Source: Alphaproteobacteria bacterium (GTDB lineage Bacteria > Pseudomonadota > Alphaproteobacteria > Micavibrionales > Micavibrionaceae). From it: 64,000 nt of DNA. A program made the translations under genes and the position numbers. The notes below the pieces were generated by a model. That model was not told the origin of the DNA and made no database searches. It was given only the letters and a program-made list of their open reading frames with translations. The stretch spans positions 62,001 to 126,000 of the forward strand of contig JAJFGR010000007.1 in the NCBI GenBank assembly GCA_021776025.1, written 5' to 3'. Below, piece by piece: positions 17,521 to 26,191 of the stretch; the stretch's first letter is position 1; every line of letters starts with the position of its first letter.

Positions 17521-17554
17521 CCCCATACCCACCCCCCATAACCGCACCCACCCC
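17521..17554 (-). other. C-rich tract, possible G-quadruplex on the minus strand
   Basis: Within 34 bases there are five runs of three or more C (4, 3, 6, 3 and 4 bases), so the minus strand has five G-runs. The composition is unlike anything around it. It lies in the leader between the 39-codon ORF and the hairpin before the next gene. Quadruplex or i-motif formation is possible but unproved. Confidence 0.4.
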
Positions 17555-17610
17555 TCAGGCTTGGTGCATGGTTCCGGGCTTCTCTATCCTTTGTAATTCC
17601 TTGTTTGTTA

Positions 17611-17663
17611 CTCCCCGGTTTTCATTGTAGACTTAAGAAATAAGTCAGTTGGAAGCCGGGGAG
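17611..17663 (+). promoter_or_regulatory. leader hairpin covering the Shine-Dalgarno site
   Basis: CTCCCCGG (17611-17618) pairs perfectly with CCGGGGAG (17656-17663), and an inner GACTTA/TAAGTC stem (17630-17635 and 17641-17646) stacks within it. The 3' arm is followed by CTTTTTT and then the ATG at 17671. The GGGGAG in that arm is the only Shine-Dalgarno for the gene. The same structure could therefore end transcription (stem plus T-run) or block translation when folded. Confidence 0.6.
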
Positions 17664-17670
17664 CTTTTTT

Positions 17671-18231
17671 ATGAGTGTGCTGGATAAGCTAAGTGCAGAT
17701 CAAAAAACGTTAATTGTTAGCCTGCCATACCGGGTTGGGCTTTGGGTTAGCCAAAGTGACGATACGGGCGGTGATGAAGCGTCAGAAAAAGAACACACGG
17801 CGCTGTCTAATATTCTTGACGGTTTTTCCCAGCAGGTTTTTGGCTCTGAATTATTGCAATATATTATGAATGAAACGGTTACGCGCAAACATGAATGGCC
17901 GCAATGGGAACAACGGCTCGATGATGTGCCGAAAGACAGCATGGCGGCACTGGATGTGCTGCGCGATTATGTCGATGGTAAAGAAGTGAATGCCTACGTC
18001 ATACGGCTGATGGAGATTGGTGAAGCGGTCGCGATGGCATTTAGTGAATATGAGGATTCCTCGCTTGGTGAAAAATTCAGCATTTATAGCTCTTACATCT
18101 TGTACAGGCTTAAAGCTCGTTTTAAGAAGCAACCTTCGAAAAGTTTTGATCAGTTTTTGAATGTCAGTGCGAGCGAAAGAAAAGCGCTTAACGCGTTGGC
18201 GCGGTCTTTGGGTACAACATACAACGTATAG
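17671..18231 (+). CDS. TerB-like protein, paralogue 2
   Basis: 186 residues, soluble, predicted all-helical. It opens with SLPYRVGLWVSQSDDTGGD and ends in a helical SASERKALNALARSL unit. The opening acidic loop and terminal helix match TerB-like domains, where the acidic cluster can bind metal; the assignment is by pattern. It is a paralogue of the genes at 14609 and 18243. Its Shine-Dalgarno lies in the arm of a hairpin directly upstream. The next paralogue starts 12 bases after its stop, so the two form an operon placed directly before sucA. Confidence 0.7.
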   Translation: MSVLDKLSADQKTLIVSLPYRVGLWVSQSDDTGGDEASEKEHTALSNILDGFSQQVFGSELLQYIMNETVTRKHEWPQWEQRLDDVPKDSMAALDVLRDYVDGKEVNAYVIRLMEIGEAVAMAFSEYEDSSLGEKFSIYSSYILYRLKARFKKQPSKSFDQFLNVSASERKALNALARSLGTTYNV

Positions 18232-18242
18232 AGAGAATAACG

Positions 18243-18791
18243 ATGGCCTCCATTTCAGATTTTTCAGGTTCCGAGCTCGAGCTTCTCGCCTGCTTGCCTT
18301 ATAAGGTTGGCGTTTTTGTCAGCCATGCGGATGATGCCGATGGTGAAGTTGATGATGATAAGGAAATTGCCGCGCTGGAAACTTGCATTAAGGTGATTGC
18401 CCGTTTGCATGAGGGCAAGCCGTTTACATCCGAAGTGATGAAGCAAACGCTGGCGATGAAAACGGAATGGCCGCGCTGGGCGGCGCAGAGTTTTAACGCG
18501 GCGGAGGATGCGCGGAATGCTTCGAGCTTGTTACAGGGCCGCGTTTCGGAAGCTGAATGTAAAAATTACCGCGGCGCGCTGATGGAGATTGCGAGTACGG
18601 TCGCGCAAGCTTACGGCGAGTTTGGTGAATTTGATGAAGAGGATAGCTCCGGCGGGATTTTTGGTGGGCTGGTTGGTAAAATTGCAGGCACACTTTCTTC
18701 GCTGAGTGCAGACGATGCTAACCACCCTATGAATGTCAGCGCTGCGGAAGACAGCGCTTTGGCGGAATTAAAATCTGCGCTTACATCTTGA
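18243..18791 (+). CDS. TerB-like protein, paralogue 3
   Basis: 182 residues. The opening LPYKVGVFVSHADDADGEVD and the following DDDKEIAAL give the clearest TerB-like signature of the three paralogues: an acidic DG-containing loop followed by a helix. Near residues 116-130 comes ALMEIASTVAQAYGEFG, also typical of the fold, then a Gly-rich insertion (GGIFGGLVGKIAG) and the closing SAAEDSALAELKSAL helix. AGAGAG lies upstream of the ATG. It ends 85 bases before sucA. The role is unknown; the fixed position beside TCA-cycle genes suggests a housekeeping or stress-linked task. Confidence 0.7.
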   Translation: MASISDFSGSELELLACLPYKVGVFVSHADDADGEVDDDKEIAALETCIKVIARLHEGKPFTSEVMKQTLAMKTEWPRWAAQSFNAAEDARNASSLLQGRVSEAECKNYRGALMEIASTVAQAYGEFGEFDEEDSSGGIFGGLVGKIAGTLSSLSADDANHPMNVSAAEDSALAELKSALTS

Positions 18792-18876
18792 TCTTGGCTG
18801 CGTAACTAATTAAGTCCATAATGCGAATTAACTTTACGACTAAGTTGTAGCTTAACGGCTTGGAGGCCGACACTTC

Positions 18877-21768
18877 ATGACACAGCCATCCGAAAATCTT
18901 ACATTTCTTTCTGGTCCGAACGCGGAATATATCGCGCAGCTTTATGGCGAGTTTCTTTCTGACCCGGGCAAGGTTGATGAGAGTTGGAAGGATTTTTTTA
19001 CAGGTTTAAATGATGATGAAGCCGCGCTTTTGCAGGATTTAAGTGGGGCCAGCTGGACACCGCCTGAGAACTCAAGGGCCGCTCGCCGGTTTGGGGTGGA
19101 GTTCGATGATCCGGCGAATGACGCGGCTCAACCGCTAAGGCGTTCAGAGGGTAAACCGTCTGGCGAAGATCTGAAACAGGCCGCCAGAGATTCAATTGGG
19201 GCTTTAATGTTGGTTCGTGCCTATCGGGTGCGAGGGCATATGCTCGCTGACCTTGATCCACTGGGGATGAAGGAAAAGGGCGCGCATCCTGAGCTGGAGG
19301 CTTCCCACTATGGCTTTACTCCTGTGGATATGAACCGTCCAATTTATATTGGCGGCTTTTTGGGACTGGAATATGCTAGCGCGAATGAGCTTATAGCAGC
19401 GCTTAAGAAAATTTATTGCAGCACAGTTGGCGTTGAGTTTATGCATCTCACAGACCCGGAAGAAAAAACATGGATCCAAGAGCGCATTGAACTGCCGCAC
19501 AACAAAACCGAATTTACAGTGAACGGCAAGCGCGCGATTTTGGAGCGCATGATTGCCGGTGAAGGTTTTGAGCAATTCTTGCATAAGAAATATCCGGGAA
19601 CGAAGCGTTTCGGTATCGATGGGGGGGAGGCTTTGATCCCGCTTATGGAACAAATTATGAAGCGCGGCGGGCAGCTTGGGCTTGAAGAAATCATTGTTGG
19701 GATGGCGCACCGTGGGCGCTTGAACGTGCTTACGAATGTGATGGGTAAACCTTTCTCGGCCGTGTTTGCGGAGTTTATGGGTAAGGCTTCTACGCCGGAT
19801 GATGTGGCCGGATCCGGTGATGTGAAATATCACCTTGGGACATCCAGTGATCGTGATTTTGATGGCAATACCATTCACCTTTCTTTGACGGCCAACCCGT
19901 CTCACCTTGAATTTGTAAACCCGGTTGTGATTGGTAAAGTGCGGGCGAAGCAGGTGCAGCGCGGTGACATTCAGTCAGGCGCGGTGTTGCCACTTGTTCT
20001 GCATGGGGATGCGGCTTTTGCGGGGCAGGGAATTACAGCCGAAACGCTTATGATTTCAGAGCTTCCCGGCTATCGCGTTGGCGGGACTATTCATATCGTT
20101 ATCAATAACCAGATTGGTTTTACAACGATGCCGAAATTCTCGCGCTCTGGTCCGTATTCTACGGATGTTGCGAAGACGCTGTCCTCGCCGATCTTCCATG
20201 TGAATGGTGATGACCCGGAAGCGGTTGTTCACGTTGCGCGGATTGCGACAGAATTCCGTCAAAAATTTAAACGGGACGTTGTGATCGATATGTTCTGTTA
20301 CCGTCGCTTTGGTCACAATGAAGGGGATGAGCCTGCCTTTACGCAGCCTCTCATGTACAAAAAAATTGCGGAGCAATCCACTGCGCGGGAGAAATATTCA
20401 GCGCAGCTTGTCTCTGAAAAAGTGATAACGGCTGAAGAAGCTCAGGAGATGGTTGATGCGTTTCATGCGCATCTGGAAGAGGCGTTTCAGGCGTCTGAAA
20501 ATTATGAACCCGGCGATGCTGATTTCCTTGAAGGCGCGTGGGATGGCATGAAAGTGGCTTCTGGCGATGCGCGCCGCGGCGAAACTGATATTACAACGGC
20601 AGATTTACAGAGCCTTGGTGAAACGCTTACAGCTGTGCCGGATGGTTTTGCCATCAATAAAAAATTGCAACGTGTTCTGGATGCCAAAACCAAAATGCTG
20701 GAGACCGGTGAAGGTTTTGACTGGGCGATGGGTGAAGCGCTCGCCTTTGGTTCACTTTTGAAAAAGGGTTTTGCTGTGCGCCTTTCTGGTCAGGATGTTG
20801 GCCGTGGAACATTCTCGCACCGTCATGCCATTTGGTATGACCAAGAAAACGAAGACAAGCACATTCCACTGCAACATGTTGCCGACGAACAACCCAAATT
20901 CGAAGCGCATGATAGCCCGCTATCCGAAATGGCGGTGCTCGGTTTTGAATACGGATATTCGATGGCTGATCCAAAGACATTGACGCTTTGGGAGGCGCAG
21001 TTTGGTGATTTTGCCAACGGAGCGCAGGTGATGTTTGATCAGTTTATTTCTTCTGGAGAATCAAAGTGGCTGCGGATGTCGGGGCTTGTTATGCTTTTGC
21101 CGCATGGCTATGAAGGGCAGGGGCCGGAGCACTCTTCGGCGCGGCCTGAACGCTTCTTGCAAAATTGCGCTGAAGATAACTGGCAGATTTGTAACTGTAC
21201 AACGCCGGCGAACTATTTCCACGCGCTGCGTCGTCAAATGTTGCGGGACTTCCGCAAGCCTTTGGTGGTGATGACGCCGAAATCTTTGCTTCGTCATAAG
21301 CTTGCCGTATCGCCGGCAGATATGTTTACCGAAGGTAGCACGTTCCACCGTTTCTTGTGGGATGATGATCACGATAGTCTTGCCAAGGCCGATAAAATAA
21401 AACGCATCGTTTTGTGCAGCGGTAAAGTTTATTACGATCTTTTGGCTGAGCGCCGCGAGCGCAAAATTGATGATGTGATGATTCTCCGTTTAGAACAGCT
21501 TTATCCGTTTGCGCATAATGCACTGGTTACAGAACTCAAACCTTACAAAAATGCTGATGTGGTTTGGTGTCAGGAAGAGCCAGAAAATCAGGGCTACTGG
21601 ACATTTGTTGATCGCCGCATTGAAGCGGTTTTGAGTGAGGCGGACATCAAAGCCAAACGTCCCGCTTATGTTGGTCGAGAAACCGCGGCAGCGCCGGCCA
21701 CCGGCCTGATGTCTCGCCACCAAGCTCAGCAAGCGAAGTTGGTGGATGAAGCGCTTACGGTTAAGTAG
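18877..21768 (+). CDS. sucA: 2-oxoglutarate dehydrogenase E1 component
   Basis: 963 residues, normal for SucA/OdhA. It decarboxylates 2-oxoglutarate with thiamine diphosphate and passes the succinyl group to the lipoyl domain of E2. Visible are the N-terminal FLSGPNAEYIAQLY segment, MAHRGRLNVLTNVMGKP (~residue 277), the cofactor-binding region GDAAFAGQG (~378) with NNQIGFTTMP, and YEGQGPEHSSARPERFL in the C-terminal half. GGAGG lies about 12 bases before the ATG. Its stop is directly followed by the GTG start of thiE, which makes the cofactor precursor. Confidence 0.96.
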   Translation: MTQPSENLTFLSGPNAEYIAQLYGEFLSDPGKVDESWKDFFTGLNDDEAALLQDLSGASWTPPENSRAARRFGVEFDDPANDAAQPLRRSEGKPSGEDLKQAARDSIGALMLVRAYRVRGHMLADLDPLGMKEKGAHPELEASHYGFTPVDMNRPIYIGGFLGLEYASANELIAALKKIYCSTVGVEFMHLTDPEEKTWIQERIELPHNKTEFTVNGKRAILERMIAGEGFEQFLHKKYPGTKRFGIDGGEALIPLMEQIMKRGGQLGLEEIIVGMAHRGRLNVLTNVMGKPFSAVFAEFMGKASTPDDVAGSGDVKYHLGTSSDRDFDGNTIHLSLTANPSHLEFVNPVVIGKVRAKQVQRGDIQSGAVLPLVLHGDAAFAGQGITAETLMISELPGYRVGGTIHIVINNQIGFTTMPKFSRSGPYSTDVAKTLSSPIFHVNGDDPEAVVHVARIATEFRQKFKRDVVIDMFCYRRFGHNEGDEPAFTQPLMYKKIAEQSTAREKYSAQLVSEKVITAEEAQEMVDAFHAHLEEAFQASENYEPGDADFLEGAWDGMKVASGDARRGETDITTADLQSLGETLTAVPDGFAINKKLQRVLDAKTKMLETGEGFDWAMGEALAFGSLLKKGFAVRLSGQDVGRGTFSHRHAIWYDQENEDKHIPLQHVADEQPKFEAHDSPLSEMAVLGFEYGYSMADPKTLTLWEAQFGDFANGAQVMFDQFISSGESKWLRMSGLVMLLPHGYEGQGPEHSSARPERFLQNCAEDNWQICNCTTPANYFHALRRQMLRDFRKPLVVMTPKSLLRHKLAVSPADMFTEGSTFHRFLWDDDHDSLAKADKIKRIVLCSGKVYYDLLAERRERKIDDVMILRLEQLYPFAHNALVTELKPYKNADVVWCQEEPENQGYWTFVDRRIEAVLSEADIKAKRPAYVGRETAAAPATGLMSRHQAQQAKLVDEALTVK

Positions 21769-22404
21769 GTGACTAAGTCTTTCGATCTTTCCATTTATTT
21801 CGTTGCTGACCCGCACGTGTGCGCGGGGCGGGATATTGCGACGATCGTGATGGAAGCTGTTAAGGGCGGGGTTAGTATGGTTCAATACCGTAATAAATCG
21901 GGGACAATAGCGCAGATTAATGCCGATGCGGCGATGCTGGCCGAACTGCTTAAGCCTTTGAACATTCCGTTTTTGGTGAATGATTATGTTGATGTGGCGT
22001 TTGCGGTTGGCGCAGACGGTGTGCATTTGGGCCAAGGCGATGCGAGCGCTGAAGAAGCGCGGGCAAAACTTGGCGCGGACGCCATCGTTGGTCAAACAGC
22101 TTTTACGCCTGAACATATGGCGGCGATTGATCCGGTTATAGTTGACTATGTTGGCACGGGCCCGTTCTATGAAACACAAACCGATAAAGGCAAACCTGTT
22201 TTGGGCGCGGAGAAGTTTAAAGAAATTATAGCACTGTCGCCCGTGCCGGTTGTCGGGATTGGCGGCATCACGCCGGAGAATGCTTATAACGTTATCGATG
22301 CGGGGGCAAACGGCGTGGCGATGATGCGGGCTATCAGTGAAGCGGGTGACCCTGAAGCCGCTGCCCGCGCGTTTAAGGGAGGCGCTTTAAGATCCTATGG
22401 CTGA
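21769..22404 (+). CDS. thiE: thiamine phosphate synthase
   Basis: 211 residues with the TIM-barrel pattern of ThiE: MVQYRNKSG (the usual QxRxK), LVNDYVDVAF, GADGVHLGQGD, YVGTGPFYETQTK-like segment (YVGTGPFYETQTDKGK) and VVGIGGITPENA. It joins the pyrimidine and thiazole halves to thiamine monophosphate. The start is a GTG that abuts the sucA stop codon with no spacer and no clear Shine-Dalgarno, so translation is probably coupled to sucA. It overlaps thiL by 8 bases. Confidence 0.92.
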   Translation: MTKSFDLSIYFVADPHVCAGRDIATIVMEAVKGGVSMVQYRNKSGTIAQINADAAMLAELLKPLNIPFLVNDYVDVAFAVGADGVHLGQGDASAEEARAKLGADAIVGQTAFTPEHMAAIDPVIVDYVGTGPFYETQTDKGKPVLGAEKFKEIIALSPVPVVGIGGITPENAYNVIDAGANGVAMMRAISEAGDPEAAARAFKGGALRSYG

Positions 22405-23293
22405 ATTTGATCTCATAGAAAAACATTTTGCGCCGCTGTCTATCGATGGTTTGAAGGATGACGCCGCCGTGCTGGATATTCCGGCGGGTTTTCAGCTGGT
22501 GATCACCAGCGATACCTCTAATCGCGGAGATCATTTTGTTGAAGAGATGCCGCCGGCGGATGCCGCTCGTAAATGTTTGCGCTCTAACCTTTCCGATCTT
22601 GCAGCCATGGGCGCTGATCCGTTTTCTTATCAGCTTAATCTGGCGCTGCCGAAAGATATTGATGAGGCTTGGATCGCCGCGTTTGCCGGCGGGCTTAAGG
22701 CGGATCAGGATGAGTTCGGCATTCAAATTTCCGGCGGTGATACGACAGGGATGGCAGCCGGGGGTCTTAGCATTTCCATCACGGCTCTTGGTCTTGTTCC
22801 CACCGGGCAGGCGGTATCCCGCGGCGGGGCAAAAGAGGGCGATCTGGTTGTTGTAACCGGCCCCCTTGGCGATGCCAGTCTTGACCGGCTCCGCATGCCA
22901 TATCCCCGCACGGCGGTTGCGCCATTGGTGCGAAAATATGCAAGCGCCGGGGTGGATGTTTCCGATGGGCTGCCTGCGGATCTCGGGCATATTTGCGCGG
23001 TTTCGAATTTAAGCGCGACGCTGGAGTTCGCAAAAATTCCGTTTTCCGATAAGGCGCGCGCGGTTCTGAGCTCCGGTCAAACAACGCCGCAAGATATCAT
23101 CACGTGGGGCGAGGATTACGAGCTGGCGCTGGCTGTACCGTCAGCCAATATTGAAGCCTTCCAAAGCGAAGCGGTGGAGCAGGGCGTTACACTTTGCGTG
23201 ATTGGCATTTTTGGCAGCGGAGAAGGCTGCACGATTTTGGATGAAAACGGCGCTCCCATGTTATTTGATAAAATGGGCTGGACGCATTTTTAG
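22397..23293 (+). CDS. thiL: thiamine-monophosphate kinase
   Basis: 298 residues. ThiL phosphorylates thiamine monophosphate to the active diphosphate. Motifs are DDAAVLDIP near the start, LVITSDTSNRGDHF, LRSNLSDLAAMGADP, GGDTTG, VTGPLGDA, DVSDGLPADLGH and GEDYELALAV, in the family order. It is slightly shorter than the usual ~320 residues. The ATG overlaps the end of thiE by 8 bases. With thiE it forms a two-gene cofactor module between the E1 and E2 genes of 2-oxoglutarate dehydrogenase. Confidence 0.93.
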   Translation: MAEFDLIEKHFAPLSIDGLKDDAAVLDIPAGFQLVITSDTSNRGDHFVEEMPPADAARKCLRSNLSDLAAMGADPFSYQLNLALPKDIDEAWIAAFAGGLKADQDEFGIQISGGDTTGMAAGGLSISITALGLVPTGQAVSRGGAKEGDLVVVTGPLGDASLDRLRMPYPRTAVAPLVRKYASAGVDVSDGLPADLGHICAVSNLSATLEFAKIPFSDKARAVLSSGQTTPQDIITWGEDYELALAVPSANIEAFQSEAVEQGVTLCVIGIFGSGEGCTILDENGAPMLFDKMGWTHF

Positions 23294-23379
23294 GCATTTA
23301 GTGGTGCTTAAGGTCTTGCCTTTAGACCAGTGGCAGCGTAATTTTGTAACTATAACAACCTGAAACGAGAAGAATCCTC

Positions 23380-24615
23380 ATGACCAATATTGTTGTCCCC
23401 ACACTTGGTGAATCTGTTAGCGAAGCGACCGTAGCTCAATGGCTTAAGAAAGAAGGCGAGGCCGTAAAAGCCGATGAGCCTTTGGTTGAGCTGGAAACTG
23501 ATAAAGTGACACTTGAAGTGAATGCTCCTGCAGATGGCGTTATTGCCAGTATTACAGTGGGTGAGGGTGAAACAGTTGAGGTTGGTGCGATTTTGGGCGC
23601 AATGGATGCCGGCGCGGTTGCCAATGATACGCCTGCAGCGCCCGCTGAGAAAGAAGCGCTGAAAGAAGAGGCTGTGGTGCTTTCCGAACCTGCTCCGGCC
23701 CCTGCAGCTGAGCCTTCCGGCGATGCCAAAACATCTCCTGCCGTGCGTAAAATGCTGGCGGATAATAATATTGATGCGAGCCAAGTTCCAGCTAACGGCG
23801 ATCGGTTGAGTAAAGAAGATGTGAAAAAATTTATTGCTGAGAATGCAGGATCTGTTCCGGCTCCAAAAGCTGCGGCGCCTGCTGCTGCTCCATCAGCCCC
23901 ACGCGAAACCGGCCCACGTGAAGAACGCGTGCGTATGACAAAACTGCGTCAGGTCATCGCGTCCCGTTTGAAAGAAGCGCAGAACACAGCTGCTATGCTG
24001 ACGACCTTTAATGAAGTGGATATGGGCGCGGTGATGGATATGCGCAAGCAATATCAGGATGCCTTTACCAAGAAACACGGCATTAAGCTTGGTTTCATGT
24101 CGTTCTTTGTCAAAGCGGCGATTAATGCCCTGAAAGAATTTCCAGCGGTGAATGCGGAAATTGATGGCACCGACATCATCTACAAAAACTACTATGACAT
24201 TGGCGTGGCTGTTTCAACGCCGCAAGGCCTTGTTGTGCCGGTGATCCGTGAAGCCGATCAAATGAGCATGGCGGAAATTGAAGCCAAGATTGTTGATCTC
24301 GGTACGCGCGCGCGCGACGGTAAACTCACAATTGATGAAATGACCGGCGGTACATTCACTATCACCAATGGTGGAACATTCGGTTCTATGCTTTCAACAC
24401 CAATCTTGAACGCCCCGCAATCCGCTATCCTCGGCATGCATAACATTGTGCAGCGTCCGATGGTGATGGGCGATGGTTCTATTGAAGCGCGCCCGATCAT
24501 GTATCTCGCGCATTCCTATGACCACCGCATCATCGATGGCCGTGAAGCGGTGAGCTTCCTTGTTCGCATGAAGCAAGCGCTGGAAGATCCGTCACGCCTC
24601 GTTCTTGATGTCTAG
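23380..24615 (+). CDS. sucB: 2-oxoglutarate dehydrogenase E2 (dihydrolipoyl succinyltransferase)
   Basis: 411 residues. Domain order: lipoyl domain 1-75 with lipoylated K42 in [10 protein letters not shown]; an Ala/Pro/Glu linker; peripheral subunit-binding domain near 118-150 ([24 protein letters not shown]); a second Ala/Pro linker; and the catalytic domain from ~185, ending in [16 protein letters not shown] with the active-site His near 380. It carries succinyl groups from E1 to CoA and forms the core of the complex. The intergenic gap to thiL is 86 bases. Confidence 0.96.
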   Translation: MTNIVVPTLGESVSEATVAQWLKKEGEAVKADEPLVELETDKVTLEVNAPADGVIASITVGEGETVEVGAILGAMDAGAVANDTPAAPAEKEALKEEAVVLSEPAPAPAAEPSGDAKTSPAVRKMLADNNIDASQVPANGDRLSKEDVKKFIAENAGSVPAPKAAAPAAAPSAPRETGPREERVRMTKLRQVIASRLKEAQNTAAMLTTFNEVDMGAVMDMRKQYQDAFTKKHGIKLGFMSFFVKAAINALKEFPAVNAEIDGTDIIYKNYYDIGVAVSTPQGLVVPVIREADQMSMAEIEAKIVDLGTRARDGKLTIDEMTGGTFTITNGGTFGSMLSTPILNAPQSAILGMHNIVQRPMVMGDGSIEARPIMYLAHSYDHRIIDGREAVSFLVRMKQALEDPSRLVLDV

Positions 24616-25201
24616 GCTCGCTTTCGTTCTTATCGCTATAATTCTTTGTTCTAGTCCGGTTTTGGCTGGTTCTGTCGATGATTTTGATGTTGCGACGGAA
24701 GATCCAATACGTGAGCCTTTTACAACGCTCAGTAAGCCTGCCCCCAAGGAGGATGTTTTATACGATCACCTTCTTGCGGAAACGCGTTTTGAATGGGGGC
24801 AGAATTTTGATACGAAAAATGTGGTTGTACATCATAAGGATGTAACCTGCGATGGTAAAAAAGATTATGTGGCCTCACATATTAATCTCGATAATCCAGA
24901 CGGATATTTTTTCAATCTGATGATTGTAACTGACCATGAAGGTGAAGTGCGTAGCGACGCCTTAAATATTCCGTTTGAGGGCGCGAGCGAGCAATTTGGT
25001 TTGTGTATGATGGATGATAAACCGTTTGTCGAAATCTATTACGATAGTTTTCCGCAGGAAGAAATTGATGAGTTGCTTGAGGGCATGGATGTGTGCCCGA
25101 CAGCGATTGAAGTTGTTGATGGGATGTGCGACAGCCCGCGCTTTTTCTGGTCGAATGAAGCGGCTAAGGGCGAGCCGCGCTGGGTGTTTCACCGGCCTTA
25201 A
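24608..25201 (+). CDS. exported protein of unknown function
   Basis: 197 residues from the ATG at 24608, overlapping the end of sucB by 8 bases; a TTG three bases earlier is an alternative start. The N-terminus [20 protein letters not shown] is a signal peptide. The mature part contains several cysteines ([35 protein letters not shown]) that could form disulfides. The [18 protein letters not shown] stretch resembles repeats in secreted proteins with a DxDG-type loop. I do not recognise a family. Overlap with sucB indicates cotranscription. Confidence 0.7.
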   Translation: MSRLAFVLIAIILCSSPVLAGSVDDFDVATEDPIREPFTTLSKPAPKEDVLYDHLLAETRFEWGQNFDTKNVVVHHKDVTCDGKKDYVASHINLDNPDGYFFNLMIVTDHEGEVRSDALNIPFEGASEQFGLCMMDDKPFVEIYYDSFPQEEIDELLEGMDVCPTAIEVVDGMCDSPRFFWSNEAAKGEPRWVFHRP

Positions 25202-26115
25202 TCTACACGCAATATTTGCGCCTCCTTAAGCTGCTGAAGAGCTTGCGGGCCATTTTCATCACGGCTTGCACTCATATCGCCAATTTGAATTTGATCTAAT
25301 CTCGCGCCTAGCAAATTCACCAATTCCCGTGCAGTTGGTACGCGGCTGGAATAGAGATGCTGTGCATCGACCTTTAACCCATGACGTGCAGCAATCATCA
25401 GTGCGCGGCTTAGAGGTTCCATCAGGAAGCTATATTTATCTTCCTTTTTCTCCATCGTGTCAGAGGTGTAACCAATCGTTGGGTGGCTATTAACAAGGAT
25501 GGAGAAGCTTTTCCCATCCGGGTTGTTGGCCATAGCTAGCACAAAGGGTTCATTCGCCATCTCTTTATGTGCGGTTTCAATTAAAATGTCGAACCTGCCG
25601 GCCGTTTCCTCAATTTTTGGCGGGTTTTCAATCGGTGGCTTATAGCCGGGTGTATGGGAAGAGATAATCTCAAAACGCTGTTCCTTGCGGTAGATGATAT
25701 GGATATCAATTCCCGCCTTTTCGGCGATCCGTATCGACATGGCTTCAAAGCTATCGCCGCGCCGCTTGGCCCAGTCTTTATCAAAGCCTTTATGGTCGAT
25801 GTAAAGCGCGCCTATTCCTGCCTCAGCCATGTTTTTCATGCAATTGGGGCAGGGCGGGTCGGTGACGAAGATACTCGCGCCTTCGGTTTTGGGTGCGGAC
25901 AGAATGCACGCTGTTTCCGCATGGATTGTGCCGCTGGAATTGCCGATAGCGGTTTGTGTGCCAATGGCCCCCACAATGGCCGCAGGCCAAGTGTTTACGC
26001 GGGATAGCGCAAAGCCCTCTCCGGCAATGGTGGCTGCAATCTTGTTCGCCGGGTGTGGGCTTGTTTCCACAATGTCGACCGCGGCTTGCATATGGTTATA
26101 GAGAGAAGACATCAT
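25198..26115 (-). CDS. cytidine/deoxycytidylate deaminase-like protein
   Basis: 305 residues. The first ~130 residues have the zinc-deaminase motif: HAE (H65, E67) followed by PPCPNCM (C89, C92), as in dCMP deaminases and related nucleotide deaminases. The remaining ~175 residues are an extension I cannot place; they contain FVLAMANNPDGKSFSILVN and MEPLSRALMIAARHG. The gene is on the opposite strand between odhB and lpd, and its stop overlaps the stop of the exported-protein gene by 4 bases. The start may be either of two adjacent ATG codons. The substrate cannot be read from the sequence. Confidence 0.75.
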   Translation of the reverse strand: MMSSLYNHMQAAVDIVETSPHPANKIAATIAGEGFALSRVNTWPAAIVGAIGTQTAIGNSSGTIHAETACILSAPKTEGASIFVTDPPCPNCMKNMAEAGIGALYIDHKGFDKDWAKRRGDSFEAMSIRIAEKAGIDIHIIYRKEQRFEIISSHTPGYKPPIENPPKIEETAGRFDILIETAHKEMANEPFVLAMANNPDGKSFSILVNSHPTIGYTSDTMEKKEDKYSFLMEPLSRALMIAARHGLKVDAQHLYSSRVPTARELVNLLGARLDQIQIGDMSASRDENGPQALQQLKEAQILRVD

Positions 26116-26191
26116 GTTTATGGGGCTTGTGTTTTACAGTGTTTCTAGTAGTTTAAAGCAGTTTTATAAAACAAAATAGAGAAGAATTCCT

